Of a DNA stretch of 14,762 nt, positions 6,731 through 14,090 are shown in pieces; positions within the stretch are counted from its first letter, which is position 1; every line of letters begins with the position of its first letter. Source of the DNA: Desulfuromonadales bacterium (GTDB taxonomy: Bacteria > Desulfobacterota > Desulfuromonadia > Desulfuromonadales > UBA2294); the NCBI GenBank assembly GCA_014859615.1, contig JACUTX010000048.1, positions 1 to 14,762 of the forward strand. Reading direction: 5' to 3'. Below the pieces are notes generated by a model. It did not search any database and was not told the origin of the DNA. It worked only from the letters and a program-made list of their open reading frames with translations. Both the position numbers and the translations under genes were made by a program.

Positions 6731-7846
6731 TCAGGACGCAATGATGCGGTCGAACAGGGTGTCGTACTGTGTTATCTGCGTCTCCCAGTCATACTCAGTT
6801 ACAAAATTGCGGAGCATATTTTTGTCTGGTGATCGTCTGTTTGTCAGCAGATTGCGCAGTCGGGATAAGAAATCGTCCTCATCGGTATAAAAAAATTGGT
6901 CATGGTGCTGTGCGGGGATATGTTCAGGATAAGCGAGGCGTTTCGGCAAAAGTGGAAGGGTCTGGCAGTAGATCGCCTGCACGACGCTGGCACCAAAAAA
7001 ATCGTGGATCGATGTGACCGGAAGAATGTCGGCACGCCACAGCCAGCGGGCGTAGTCGGCAAAAGAATCGGCGTAGCCGTACTGGACAATTCTCTTCCCG
7101 AGACGCCGTTTCGCCTCTAAAAACGGCGGGGCGTTGTTTGCAAACGACTCCCCGAGCAGTGCGACTTCAAAATTGCCCCCTTCATCCTGCAGCCGGTAGA
7201 GTGCCTGAAAAAACTCCTGCGGGTTTTTATCATACTCCCAGCGGTGATTCCAGAGGATCAACGGCGGACGATTACTGTCATCACTCTGTTCAGGACGGTG
7301 CGCATCGAAGCGCTGCAGGTCGAGACCGAGTGGCAGAACTTGACTCTTGTTCCGGATTGTCTCGATGCTGGCCATCTCGTTGTGGTCCGGTAGCGTTTTG
7401 AGGAACCGCGGCAGATCGCCGGTAAACGCTTCGCGATGATAGTCTGAATTGAAGAGGAGGGTGTCGGCAGACAGGGCGCTGCTGTAGTTGATGAATCCGT
7501 AATGCAAATCACGTTTCTCCCGTGAGGCGAGATCATGTGGTGACCAGGGGTAGGTGAGCTGATTTTCGTGAAAATAGATCGCTGTCGGCAGATGCGCGGT
7601 TTTCTTTCGGGTCAGTGCGAGGAAGGTTGAAAGGTCGAGCATGTCGCTGGCGAGAATCAGGTCGGGGGTCTGATCGCACTCCAGATAACGGCGGGCCAGG
7701 GTGACCGCGCCGCCATGCATCCGCCATTTCCAGTTGTGGCCGCTCAGGGAGAGAACATTGATCTGATGTCGGCTCTGACGGACGAGTTCATCTGCCCAGG
7801 CGGCGTGGGATCCGGTGTAGAATGGTTCGAGCAGGGTGATTTCCAT
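6731..7846 (-). CDS. DUF3524 / tRNA-queuosine mannosyltransferase-like glycosyltransferase
   Basis: A 371-residue GT-B fold glycosyltransferase. The N-terminus ITLLEPFYTGSHAAWADEL and then SLSGHNWKWRMHGGA are the hallmark of the DUF3524/QTMAN domain, whose animal member (GTDC1) transfers mannose to queuosine in tRNA-Asp. Other landmarks are YFHENQLTYPW (about 91-101), LPLGLD (171-176), and a C-terminal GT4-like half with ILWNHRWEYDKNP (197-209) and HDFFGASVVQAIYCQTLPLL (281-300), the sugar-nucleotide-binding region. Length suits a full domain. The ATG at 7846 has GAGG about nine bases upstream. It is divergent from guaC, and queF lies about 2 kb to the right, which makes a queuosine substrate plausible. 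The family is confident; tRNA mannosylation in this bacterium is inference, and another acceptor or sugar is possible. Confidence 0.85.
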   Translation of the reverse strand: MEITLLEPFYTGSHAAWADELVRQSRHQINVLSLSGHNWKWRMHGGAVTLARRYLECDQTPDLILASDMLDLSTFLALTRKKTAHLPTAIYFHENQLTYPWSPHDLASREKRDLHYGFINYSSALSADTLLFNSDYHREAFTGDLPRFLKTLPDHNEMASIETIRNKSQVLPLGLDLQRFDAHRPEQSDDSNRPPLILWNHRWEYDKNPQEFFQALYRLQDEGGNFEVALLGESFANNAPPFLEAKRRLGKRIVQYGYADSFADYARWLWRADILPVTSIHDFFGASVVQAIYCQTLPLLPKRLAYPEHIPAQHHDQFFYTDEDDFLSRLRNLLTNRRSPDKNMLRNFVTEYDWETQITQYDTLFDRIIAS

Positions 7847-7891
7847 CGATATTCACGCCTCTGATTATCTGCTGTGGTTGATCGATTTGTA

Positions 7892-7920
7892 TCTTTACTA
7901 AAAAAATAGCTCTTTGACAA
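7892..7920 (-). promoter_or_regulatory. Possible promoter for the DUF3524 gene
   Basis: On the minus strand TTGTCA (7920-7915) and TAAAGA (7897-7892) are 17 bases apart. The -35 is a five of six match; the -10 is weak. The site lies in the AT-rich divergent region and would give a leader of about 40 bases. Confidence 0.33.
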
Positions 7921-7978
7921 CCGCTATACCCGTTTTGTGCTCTGTCGCCCTTCTTGATTCCGCCAAGTGACGACATGG

Positions 7979-7987
7979 TGTTATAAT
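7979..7987 (+). promoter_or_regulatory. Extended -10 promoter for guaC
   Basis: TGTTATAAT is a perfect TATAAT (7982-7987) with the TGn extension, 52 bases before the guaC start. No good -35 is found at 17 bases, as is common for extended -10 promoters; TTGATT at 7954 is too far away (22-base gap). The DUF3524 gene starts divergently 133 bases away, so the region serves both. Confidence 0.55.
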
Positions 7988-8039
7988 GCTTTTTCGTAAA
8001 AGATTTTATCTTTTCTCTTTTTGCTGAAAGGATTGTGCC

Positions 8040-9077
8040 GTGCGCGTAGAGAGTGATCTGAAACTCGGATTCAAAGATGTGTTGATCCGCCCCAAGCGTT
8101 CTACCCTGAAAAGCCGTTCGCTGGTCGAGTTGCAGCGGACTTACACCTTTTTGCACAGTCATAAAGAGTGGACCGGGGTGCCGGTGATCGCAGCCAATAT
8201 GGATACGGTCGGTACCTTCGAAGTCGCCCGGGTTCTGGCGAAACATGACATGCTGACGGCGATTCACAAGCATTACAGTCTGGACACCTGGGCCGATTTT
8301 CTGGCCGGACAAAACGCTTCGATCTTTGATCGGATCATGGTCAGTACCGGTGTCTCCGATGCCGATTTTGAAAAATTGTCGCATATTATCGAGCGCCATC
8401 CCCAGCTCAATTTTATCTGCATCGATGTGGCGAACGGTTATGCCGAGGCGTTTGTCGAATTTGTTATCCGTGTGCGCAAGGCTTATCCGGACAAGACGAT
8501 TGTCGCCGGTAACGTGGTGACCGGTGAGATGGTGGAGGAGCTCCTCCTCTCCGGCGCCGATATCGTCAAGGTCGGGATCGGACCGGGATCGGTCTGCACC
8601 ACCCGGGTCAAGACCGGTGTCGGCTATCCGCAACTCTCGGCGGTGATCGAGTGCGCCGATGCGGCGCACGGTCTCGGCGGCCGGATCATCTCTGATGGCG
8701 GCTGCGTCTGTGCCGGGGATGTCGCCAAGGCGTTTGGCGGCGGGGCCGATTTTGTCATGCTCGGCGGAATGCTGGCCGGTCATGACGAGAGTGGCGGCGA
8801 GATTCTCGAACGGGACGGGAAACAGTTTCGCCTCTACTACGGGATGAGTTCCACCACCGCTATGGATAAGTATGCCGGCGGCGTAGCCGATTACCGTTCT
8901 TCCGAAGGGAAGACGGTCGAGGTGCCGTACCGTGGCCCGCTTGCGCCGACGGTGACGGATATCCTCGGCGGTCTGCGCTCCACCTGCACCTATGTCGGCG
9001 CTTCGGCGCTCAAGGAGCTGACCAAACGGACGACCTTTATCCGGGTGATGGAGCAGGAGAATCGGGAGTTTTCCTGA
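8040..9077 (+). CDS. guaC: GMP reductase
   Basis: A 345-residue GMP reductase that reduces GMP to IMP and ammonia with NADPH in the cytoplasm, for purine salvage and nucleotide balance. It is collinear with E. coli GuaC (347 residues) throughout: the start RVESDLKLGFKDVLIRPKRS, AANMDTVGTF (51-60), the catalytic loop GIGPGSVCTTRVKTGVGYPQ with Cys186, ISDGGC, AFGGGADFVMLGGMLAGH (231-248), YYGMSS, and the C-terminal KELTKRTTFIRVMEQEN. It lacks the CBS domains of IMP dehydrogenase, and the loop and ends are GuaC type. The GTG start at 8040 has AAGGA seven bases upstream. It is a single-gene unit behind an extended -10 promoter, convergent with the exported-protein gene (23-base gap). An antisense 331-codon frame overlaps it and is a shadow. 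Confidence 0.97.
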   Translation: MRVESDLKLGFKDVLIRPKRSTLKSRSLVELQRTYTFLHSHKEWTGVPVIAANMDTVGTFEVARVLAKHDMLTAIHKHYSLDTWADFLAGQNASIFDRIMVSTGVSDADFEKLSHIIERHPQLNFICIDVANGYAEAFVEFVIRVRKAYPDKTIVAGNVVTGEMVEELLLSGADIVKVGIGPGSVCTTRVKTGVGYPQLSAVIECADAAHGLGGRIISDGGCVCAGDVAKAFGGGADFVMLGGMLAGHDESGGEILERDGKQFRLYYGMSSTTAMDKYAGGVADYRSSEGKTVEVPYRGPLAPTVTDILGGLRSTCTYVGASALKELTKRTTFIRVMEQENREFS

Positions 9078-9100
9078 AACTGTAAAAAAGCAGCCGGAAG

Positions 9101-9631
9101 CTAATTCTCAGGGGTTACGATGTCCGTGGCGCTCTTTTTTGTGATCAGACTGGCCGTTGCAAATTCGGTGACAGAGGAAATGCTGATCAGGTGCATTTTA
9201 GCCTGGGGGTAATCCCATAGATAGATCGTCTGGTGTATCTCTTCGTCATCGTAGCGACTAAGTTCTTTAGATCTGTTTTCACCTATCCCTTGCGCCGATT
9301 GCATAAATTGCAGCATCTCCGGCATTTTGTCTGGCGGAAAACGGGCAACAATTCGGGTGATTTCGCCAGCGTCAAAATCGATCCGCAGGTTCATTTCGAT
9401 ATCGTTCAGGGTGAGATCTTCGACAAAAGCTTTGAATGCAGAGCTGCCGGGTGAGGTGCTGTTTTGTAAATAATGGAATGGCCTGACAGCCGCCGCCTCA
9501 TCATAAGTCATGCCGATATGGTAGCCGGCCAGGGAGAGATTGAAATCGACCATATTTTCCGACGCCGCGTTTGCACCGCTTGAAAAAAACAGGAGCGCCG
9601 CGGTCAGAGTAACAAGAAAGTTTTGAAACAT
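9101..9631 (-). CDS. Exported protein of unknown function in the queF operon
   Basis: A 176-residue protein that I do not recognise. It begins with a typical Sec signal peptide (about 1-22; basic residues are scarce, the core is LVTLTAALLFFSSG, and cleavage is predicted at ANA|AS), giving a soluble periplasmic protein of about 154 residues. The mature part has LAGYHIGMTYDEAAAVRPF near its start, an IGM-T--EA motif that recalls small BamE/SmpA-like lipoproteins, but there is no lipobox and the match is weak. The rest alternates strands and acidic helices. The ATG has a GAGGGGG binding site. It starts 27 bases after the queF stop, so it is probably the last gene of the tex-to-queF run. After its stop comes a very short AGC/GCT hairpin with six T (9084-9089), a weak terminator between convergent genes. 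Confidence 0.75.
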   Translation of the reverse strand: MFQNFLVTLTAALLFFSSGANAASENMVDFNLSLAGYHIGMTYDEAAAVRPFHYLQNSTSPGSSAFKAFVEDLTLNDIEMNLRIDFDAGEITRIVARFPPDKMPEMLQFMQSAQGIGENRSKELSRYDDEEIHQTIYLWDYPQAKMHLISISSVTEFATASLITKKSATDIVTPEN

Positions 9632-9658
9632 AGAGTCCCCCTCTATTGGAAAAGTTGT

Positions 9659-10489
9659 TTATTGCCGCACCAGGCGCAGATTGTCGACCGTCTCTTCAAA
9701 ATTACTCCGGAACGGGTTGATGTCGAGACCGCCGCGGCGGGTGTAGCGGGCGTAGACCGTCAGCTGCTCCGGTTCGCAGAAACGGATCAGGTCGGTAAAG
9801 ATCCGCTCGACGCACTGCTCGTGGAATTCGTTATGCTGCCGAAAGGAGATCAGGTAGCGCAAGAGCGCCGCGCGATCGATCTTCGGACCGTGATAGCGGA
9901 TCAGCACGCTCCCCCAGTCGGGCTGACGGGTGACCAGGCAGTTGCTTTTGAGCAGATGAGAGTGCAGCTCCTCGGCGACGATCTCTTTTTTGTCGGTTGC
10001 GTTTGCCAGGAGCTGTGGATCGAGAGCATAGGTGACGTCGCTCAGATCGAGATCATCAATGCAGACGCCGGGGAGACGGCCGATATGCCAGGCGGCCGGA
10101 TCGTCAAGGTCGGTCAGAAAGACGTGCACTGCTGCGCCGGATGCCTGGCTCAGATCAGTGGTGAGGGTCTCAAGCAGCGCTTCAGACGATCTGATGCGGG
10201 TCTGATTAAAGGAGTTGAGGTAGAGCTTGAACGATTTCGATTCGATCAGGTTCGGCGATGCGCATGGAAAGCGGAATTCGGCCATCGCCACCACCGGTTT
10301 GCCCGAGGGGGCAAGCCATGAGAGTTCGTACGCGTTCCAGATATCGATGCCGTTAAACGGCAAATTCACCCCGAGACCGAGCTCGTCGCGCTTGAGCTGT
10401 CGCGGAAAAGGGGCGAGGAGCGACGGATCGTATTCAGAGCGGTACGCGGTCGCTTTCCCTAAGGGGGTGTTCGCCTCAAAATCAGTCAC
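9659..10489 (-). CDS. queF: QueF, NADPH-dependent preQ0 reductase (bimodular type)
   Basis: A 276-residue 7-cyano-7-deazaguanine reductase, which reduces the nitrile of preQ0 to the amine preQ1, the last free-base step of queuosine synthesis before insertion into tRNA by Tgt. It is the long, two-module form found in E. coli (282 residues). The N-terminal half carries NLIESKSFKLYLNSFNQTR (E83-SKS nucleotide motif). The C-terminal half carries HLLKSNCLVTRQPDWGS with catalytic Cys184 and Asp191, then FRQHNEFHEQCVERIF and ARYTRRGGLDINPFRSN. I chose GTG at 10489 because the E. coli protein begins at the matching place and AGGA lies eight bases upstream; a longer frame to 10582 only overlaps the GTPase gene. 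It overlaps the upstream ylqF gene by eight bases, so translation is probably coupled. Confidence 0.96.
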   Translation of the reverse strand: MTDFEANTPLGKATAYRSEYDPSLLAPFPRQLKRDELGLGVNLPFNGIDIWNAYELSWLAPSGKPVVAMAEFRFPCASPNLIESKSFKLYLNSFNQTRIRSSEALLETLTTDLSQASGAAVHVFLTDLDDPAAWHIGRLPGVCIDDLDLSDVTYALDPQLLANATDKKEIVAEELHSHLLKSNCLVTRQPDWGSVLIRYHGPKIDRAALLRYLISFRQHNEFHEQCVERIFTDLIRFCEPEQLTVYARYTRRGGLDINPFRSNFEETVDNLRLVRQ

Positions 10490-11336
10490 GGGCTTTTTCC
10501 TGTTCGAGCGATTCCGGGGTTTCAAAACTGATCTGTCCCATTTTGCCGCTCCGCACTTCGCGCAATAGCAGTTCGGCCGCACGGGTCATGTTGACGGTGC
10601 CGCCACTCACCAGGCAGCCACGCTTCGTGCCGATCTCTTCGAGCAGCTGGTCGGGGTTGTCGGTGAATTCTGTTATATTATAACGTTCTGTCAACCGCTT
10701 TGGGTAGCTCTCAGCCATAAACTCTGCGGCAAACCGACCGATATCGACCGGGTCGATGGCGGCATCACCGATCGCGCCGCTGGCGGCAAGACGGTAAGCC
10801 CCCTGTTGGTAATCGAGATTCGGCCAGAGGAGGCCGGGGGAGTCAAACAGCCGGATGCCGTTGCGCAGCTCGATCTGCTGCGGACAGGTGGTGACCGCCG
10901 GACGGTCGCCGGTCCGCGCAATCTTTCTGCCGGTCATGGTGTTGATCAGGGTCGATTTGCCGACATTCGGAATCCCGACCACCAGCGCCCGGATCGCTTT
11001 CCCCATCTCCCCCCGATTCGGCACCAGCTGCCGGCAGAGTTTCAGAATCCGGTCGACGTCCCGCTTCCGGGTCGCCTCGATCGGCAGGGCGCGGACTCCC
11101 GCCTCCTGTTCGAAATGCGTGACCCACGCCCTGGTCGCCACCGGGTCGGCGAGATCATTTTTGTTCAGCAATTTGATGCATGGTTTATGGCCGCGCAGTT
11201 CAGTGAACATCGGATTGGCGCTCGAAAACGGCAGCCGTGCATCGAGCACTTCAATCATGATATCGACTTTTGGCATCATCTCGATCAGGAGTTGATGCGA
11301 TTTGTGCATATGTCCGGGGAACCAGTTTAATTTCAT
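10482..11336 (-). CDS. ylqF: YlqF/RbgA-family ribosome biogenesis GTPase
   Basis: A 284-residue circularly permuted GTPase. The N-terminal signature LNWFPGHMHKSHQ is typical of RbgA/YlqF. The motifs appear in permuted order: G4 NKND (58-61), G1/Walker A GIPNVGKST (121-129), G2 near TT (149-150), and G3 DSPG (165-168), followed by a helical C-terminal domain that binds rRNA. In Bacillus, RbgA acts late in 50S subunit assembly. The family call is sure; the exact ribosomal role here follows from homology. The ATG overlaps the stop of the DUF3820 gene (ATGA), and its 3' end overlaps the start of queF by eight bases, so it is the middle of a tight operon. Confidence 0.93.
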   Translation of the reverse strand: MKLNWFPGHMHKSHQLLIEMMPKVDIMIEVLDARLPFSSANPMFTELRGHKPCIKLLNKNDLADPVATRAWVTHFEQEAGVRALPIEATRKRDVDRILKLCRQLVPNRGEMGKAIRALVVGIPNVGKSTLINTMTGRKIARTGDRPAVTTCPQQIELRNGIRLFDSPGLLWPNLDYQQGAYRLAASGAIGDAAIDPVDIGRFAAEFMAESYPKRLTERYNITEFTDNPDQLLEEIGTKRGCLVSGGTVNMTRAAELLLREVRSGKMGQISFETPESLEQEKARD

Positions 11337-11572
11337 CGTCTCTCTTTCGGCCGCAACGGATCAAACAGATATTCCAGCCCGTTTACTTTAACAGCATACA
11401 CCGTCTGCAGCATCTCGCCTAGTTTCCCTTCCGGAAACCCCTGTCCGGCAAACCAGATCACATAGGTTTCCGGCAGGTCGATCAGCAGCATTCCGGCGTG
11501 TTTGCCAAACGGCATCCGCGCCGCCGCCAGTTCGAGCAGTTTTTGATGGTCAAAAGGGATCTCTTGCATCAT
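11333..11572 (-). CDS. DUF3820 small protein
   Basis: A 79-residue protein of the DUF3820 family (also named 'putative quorum-sensing-regulated virulence factor' after one studied homologue; that name should not be taken as its function here). The signature is MPFGKHAGMLLIDLPETYVI followed by WFAGQGFPEGKLGEMLQ. It is a small soluble protein without signal peptide. Two adjacent ATGs (11572 and 11569) follow a weak GAGA; a TTG at 11605 would add 11 residues but has no binding site. It lies 55 bases after the tex stop and overlaps ylqF by four bases, so the context is RNA and ribosome genes. Its function is unknown. Confidence 0.85.
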   Translation of the reverse strand: MMQEIPFDHQKLLELAAARMPFGKHAGMLLIDLPETYVIWFAGQGFPEGKLGEMLQTVYAVKVNGLEYLFDPLRPKERR

Positions 11573-11627
11573 TGATTTCTCTATGCGGTCGATTGGATAG
11601 CGCAAAATGGGAAAAAATGCAATGTTC

Positions 11628-13946
11628 TCAGGAATCGTTGTTCCTTTTCATCTTGAATCCCGATTTTGCAAACGCTGCCGCCAGATCGGTGATCGGAGCT
11701 GCACTCTTTTTCTGTGGCTGCGGTTTTTTGGGCGGTTGCGGAGGACGGATCTGCGGTTCAGCCGGTCTATCTGCTGATTTTTCGAGTTCGCCACTGCGCA
11801 TACTCAGGCCGATCCGTTTGCGCTGCAGATCGATCGAGACGACCCGCACCTGCACCTGCTGCCCGACCTTGACGATCTGGTTTGGGTCCTTCACAAATTT
11901 ATCGGCGAGTTGGCTGACATGGACCAGGCCGTCCTGATGCACGCCGATATCGACAAAAGCGCCAAACGCTGCGACATTGGTGACGATGCCGTTGAGGGTC
12001 ATCCCTTCGACCAGATCCTTAACGTCCATCACATCGTCGCGAAAACTGGCGGTGGTGAAAGAGTTGCGCGGGTCGCGCCCCGGTTTCTTCAGCTCACCGA
12101 TAATATCGCGCAGGGTCGGCAGGCCGATATCGGCGCCGACATACTGCTCCAGACGGATTTTGTCGAGGAGGGGAGGTTGACTGATCAGCTCCGGGAGGGT
12201 GACACCGAGATCGTTCGCCATCTGCTGCACCAACGGGTAGCGCTCCGGATGCACCGCCGTATTATCAAGCGGCTGGTCGCCCTGTCTGATTCGCAAAAAA
12301 CCGGCGGCTTGCTCATACGCCTTGGGGCCGAAACGGGCAACTTTGAGCAGCTGATCCCGGCGGGTCAATGCACCGTGCAGATCGCGATGCTGTATGATCG
12401 CCTTGGCGAGCGATTCGCTGATTCCCGAGACAAAACTCAAAAGTGCCCCACTGGCGGTATTGAGATCGACGCCAACAAAGTTAACACACGATTCGACCAC
12501 CTCATCGAGCGCTTTTTTCAGGGCGGCCTGACCGACATCGTGCTGATATTGGCCGACGCCGATGCTCTTCGGATCGACCTTGACCAGCTCGGCCAGAGGG
12601 TCCTGCAGACGACGGGCGATGGAGATGGCGCCGCGCACGGTAAGGTCGAGATCGGGGAACTCCTCGCGGGCGATGTCCGAGGCCGAATAGACACTGGCAC
12701 CCGCTTCGCTCACCATCACCACCTGTCGCTTCAACCCCGCATCCTTGAGACAGCTGCGGATGAATTGATCCATCTCCCGCCCGGCGGTGCCGTTGCCGAT
12801 GGCGATCATCTCGATATTGTAATTGGTCACCAGCCGCAGCAGATCGCGTTTGGCCGCTTCGATCTTGCCACCACCTCCCGCATGCGGATAGATGGTACCA
12901 TGATCGAGAAACTGCCCGGTCGCATCGACCACGGCCAGCTTTGAACCGGTCCGCAGCCCCGGATCGACCCCGAGGACCCGGTGACTTCCTGCCGGAGCGG
13001 CAAGGAGGAGGTGGCGCAGATTCTCGGCAAAGACCTGGATCGCATCGTTATCAGCAGAGATCTTCGCCTGCAGGCGCAGCTCCACTTCGATGGAGACGGA
13101 GAGGAGGCGCTTGTAGGCATCAGCGATGAATTCGCGCAGCAGCTCACAGAAGCGGCTGTCAGCCGGGATGAATAGACCATTCAGACGGCCGAGGATCTCC
13201 TCGTCCGGCGCTTCAATCCGGATCCGCAGAATATCTTCTTTCTCCCCGCGGCGCATGGCGAGCATCCGGTGCGAAACGATCTGCCGGATCGGTTCGCTGA
13301 AGTCGTAGTACATCTCGAACTTGCTGACCACCCCCTCTTTCCCCCGGACCGGCTGCGAGCAGAAGAGCCCCTTTTGCCAGGTGAGGTCACGCACCGCCGC
13401 CCGGGCGGCCGCGTCATCGGAGATCTGTTCGGCGATAATATGCCCGGCTCCGGCCAGCGCCTCCTCAGCCGTGTTCACTTCCAGCTCGGCGTTGATGAAC
13501 GGCTGCGCCAGCAGTTCGGCACTTTCGCCAGTGCCGGTGGCGGCGAGCAGCAGCTCGGCCAGCGGCTCTAGACCGCGCTCCCTGGCGATGGAAGCTTTGG
13601 TGCGGCGCTTCGGTTTATAGGGGAGGTAGAGGTCTTCGAGATCGGTCTTCTTCCGGCTCGCTTCGATCTTTGTGCGCAGTTCCGGCGTCAGTTTTCCCTG
13701 CTCCTCGATCGAGCTAAGAATCGTCTGCCGACGCTCATTGAGTTCGGTGTGATAGTCGAGCCGCTCCTGAATCTGCCGGATCTGCACCTCATCGAGTTCG
13801 CCGGTCGCCTCTTTACGGTAGCGGGCAATAAACGGGACGGTCGATCCCTCGTTGAGCAGGGCGACGGTCTGTTTGATCTGTTCAATCTCGATTCCGGTCT
13901 CTTCGACCAGAATATTGATGGTCAGCATTTTTTCTTTTTCAGGCAT
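11628..13946 (-). CDS. tex: Tex, S1-domain RNA-binding transcription accessory protein
   Basis: A 772-residue Tex protein, a conserved nucleic-acid-binding factor of the transcription machinery related to eukaryotic Spt6. In order: an N-terminal helical domain (about 8-200, with EGSTVPFIARYRKEATGELD and LEDLYLPYKPKRRTKASIAR), the YqgF/RNase H-like domain (about 323-450, opening with LGVDPGLRTGSKLAVVD), helix-hairpin-helix DNA-binding motifs (about 488-560, NTASGALLSFVSGI and RDQLLKVARFGPKAYEQAAG), and an S1 RNA-binding domain (about 646-717, GIVTNVAAFGAFVDIGVHQD). A Pro/Gln/Lys-rich tail (about 725-772) ends it. Length matches the family (about 720-790). The ATG at 13946 has AAAGGA about ten bases upstream. 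It starts after a terminator and probably leads the DUF3820-ylqF-queF unit. A 344-codon antisense frame is a shadow. Confidence 0.96.
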   Translation of the reverse strand: MPEKEKMLTINILVEETGIEIEQIKQTVALLNEGSTVPFIARYRKEATGELDEVQIRQIQERLDYHTELNERRQTILSSIEEQGKLTPELRTKIEASRKKTDLEDLYLPYKPKRRTKASIARERGLEPLAELLLAATGTGESAELLAQPFINAELEVNTAEEALAGAGHIIAEQISDDAAARAAVRDLTWQKGLFCSQPVRGKEGVVSKFEMYYDFSEPIRQIVSHRMLAMRRGEKEDILRIRIEAPDEEILGRLNGLFIPADSRFCELLREFIADAYKRLLSVSIEVELRLQAKISADNDAIQVFAENLRHLLLAAPAGSHRVLGVDPGLRTGSKLAVVDATGQFLDHGTIYPHAGGGGKIEAAKRDLLRLVTNYNIEMIAIGNGTAGREMDQFIRSCLKDAGLKRQVVMVSEAGASVYSASDIAREEFPDLDLTVRGAISIARRLQDPLAELVKVDPKSIGVGQYQHDVGQAALKKALDEVVESCVNFVGVDLNTASGALLSFVSGISESLAKAIIQHRDLHGALTRRDQLLKVARFGPKAYEQAAGFLRIRQGDQPLDNTAVHPERYPLVQQMANDLGVTLPELISQPPLLDKIRLEQYVGADIGLPTLRDIIGELKKPGRDPRNSFTTASFRDDVMDVKDLVEGMTLNGIVTNVAAFGAFVDIGVHQDGLVHVSQLADKFVKDPNQIVKVGQQVQVRVVSIDLQRKRIGLSMRSGELEKSADRPAEPQIRPPQPPKKPQPQKKSAAPITDLAAAFAKSGFKMKRNNDS

Positions 13947-14047
13947 TGCCGAGTTGTCCTTTTGGTGATGATTTCAGGTTGTATGCAGGGTGGGGATCGT
14001 AGCATAAGATGCGTTTTGGCAGGCGGAGAAAGTGCTCCATATCGAGT

Positions 14048-14090
14048 AAAAAAACGCGGCTCGATAATTATTCAGGTTCCGTTCCCGCGT
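14048..14090 (-). terminator. Probable rho-independent terminator after the mtgA-like gene
   Basis: On the minus strand ACGCGG (14090-14085, inside the gene's last codons) pairs with CCGCGT (14059-14054), followed by seven T (14054-14048). The six-pair GC-rich stem has a long 25-base loop. An alternative pairing, TATCGAG/CTCGATA (14066-14060 with 14046-14040), encloses the T run and would be exclusive with it. It lies between the transglycosylase and tex. Confidence 0.45.

Noticed and set aside
7788..8783. 331-codon minus strand frame antisense to guaC
   Set aside because: guaC is unmistakable over the same bases; the antisense product matches no fold I know and is a by-product of codon bias.
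10490..10582. N-terminal extension of queF with a C--C motif
   Set aside because: It is out-of-phase reading of the ylqF 3' end; QueF homologues start at the GTG at 10489.
11910..12944. 344-codon + strand frame antisense to tex
   Set aside because: Tex motifs are continuous on the other strand. The frame has no binding site or recognisable domain.
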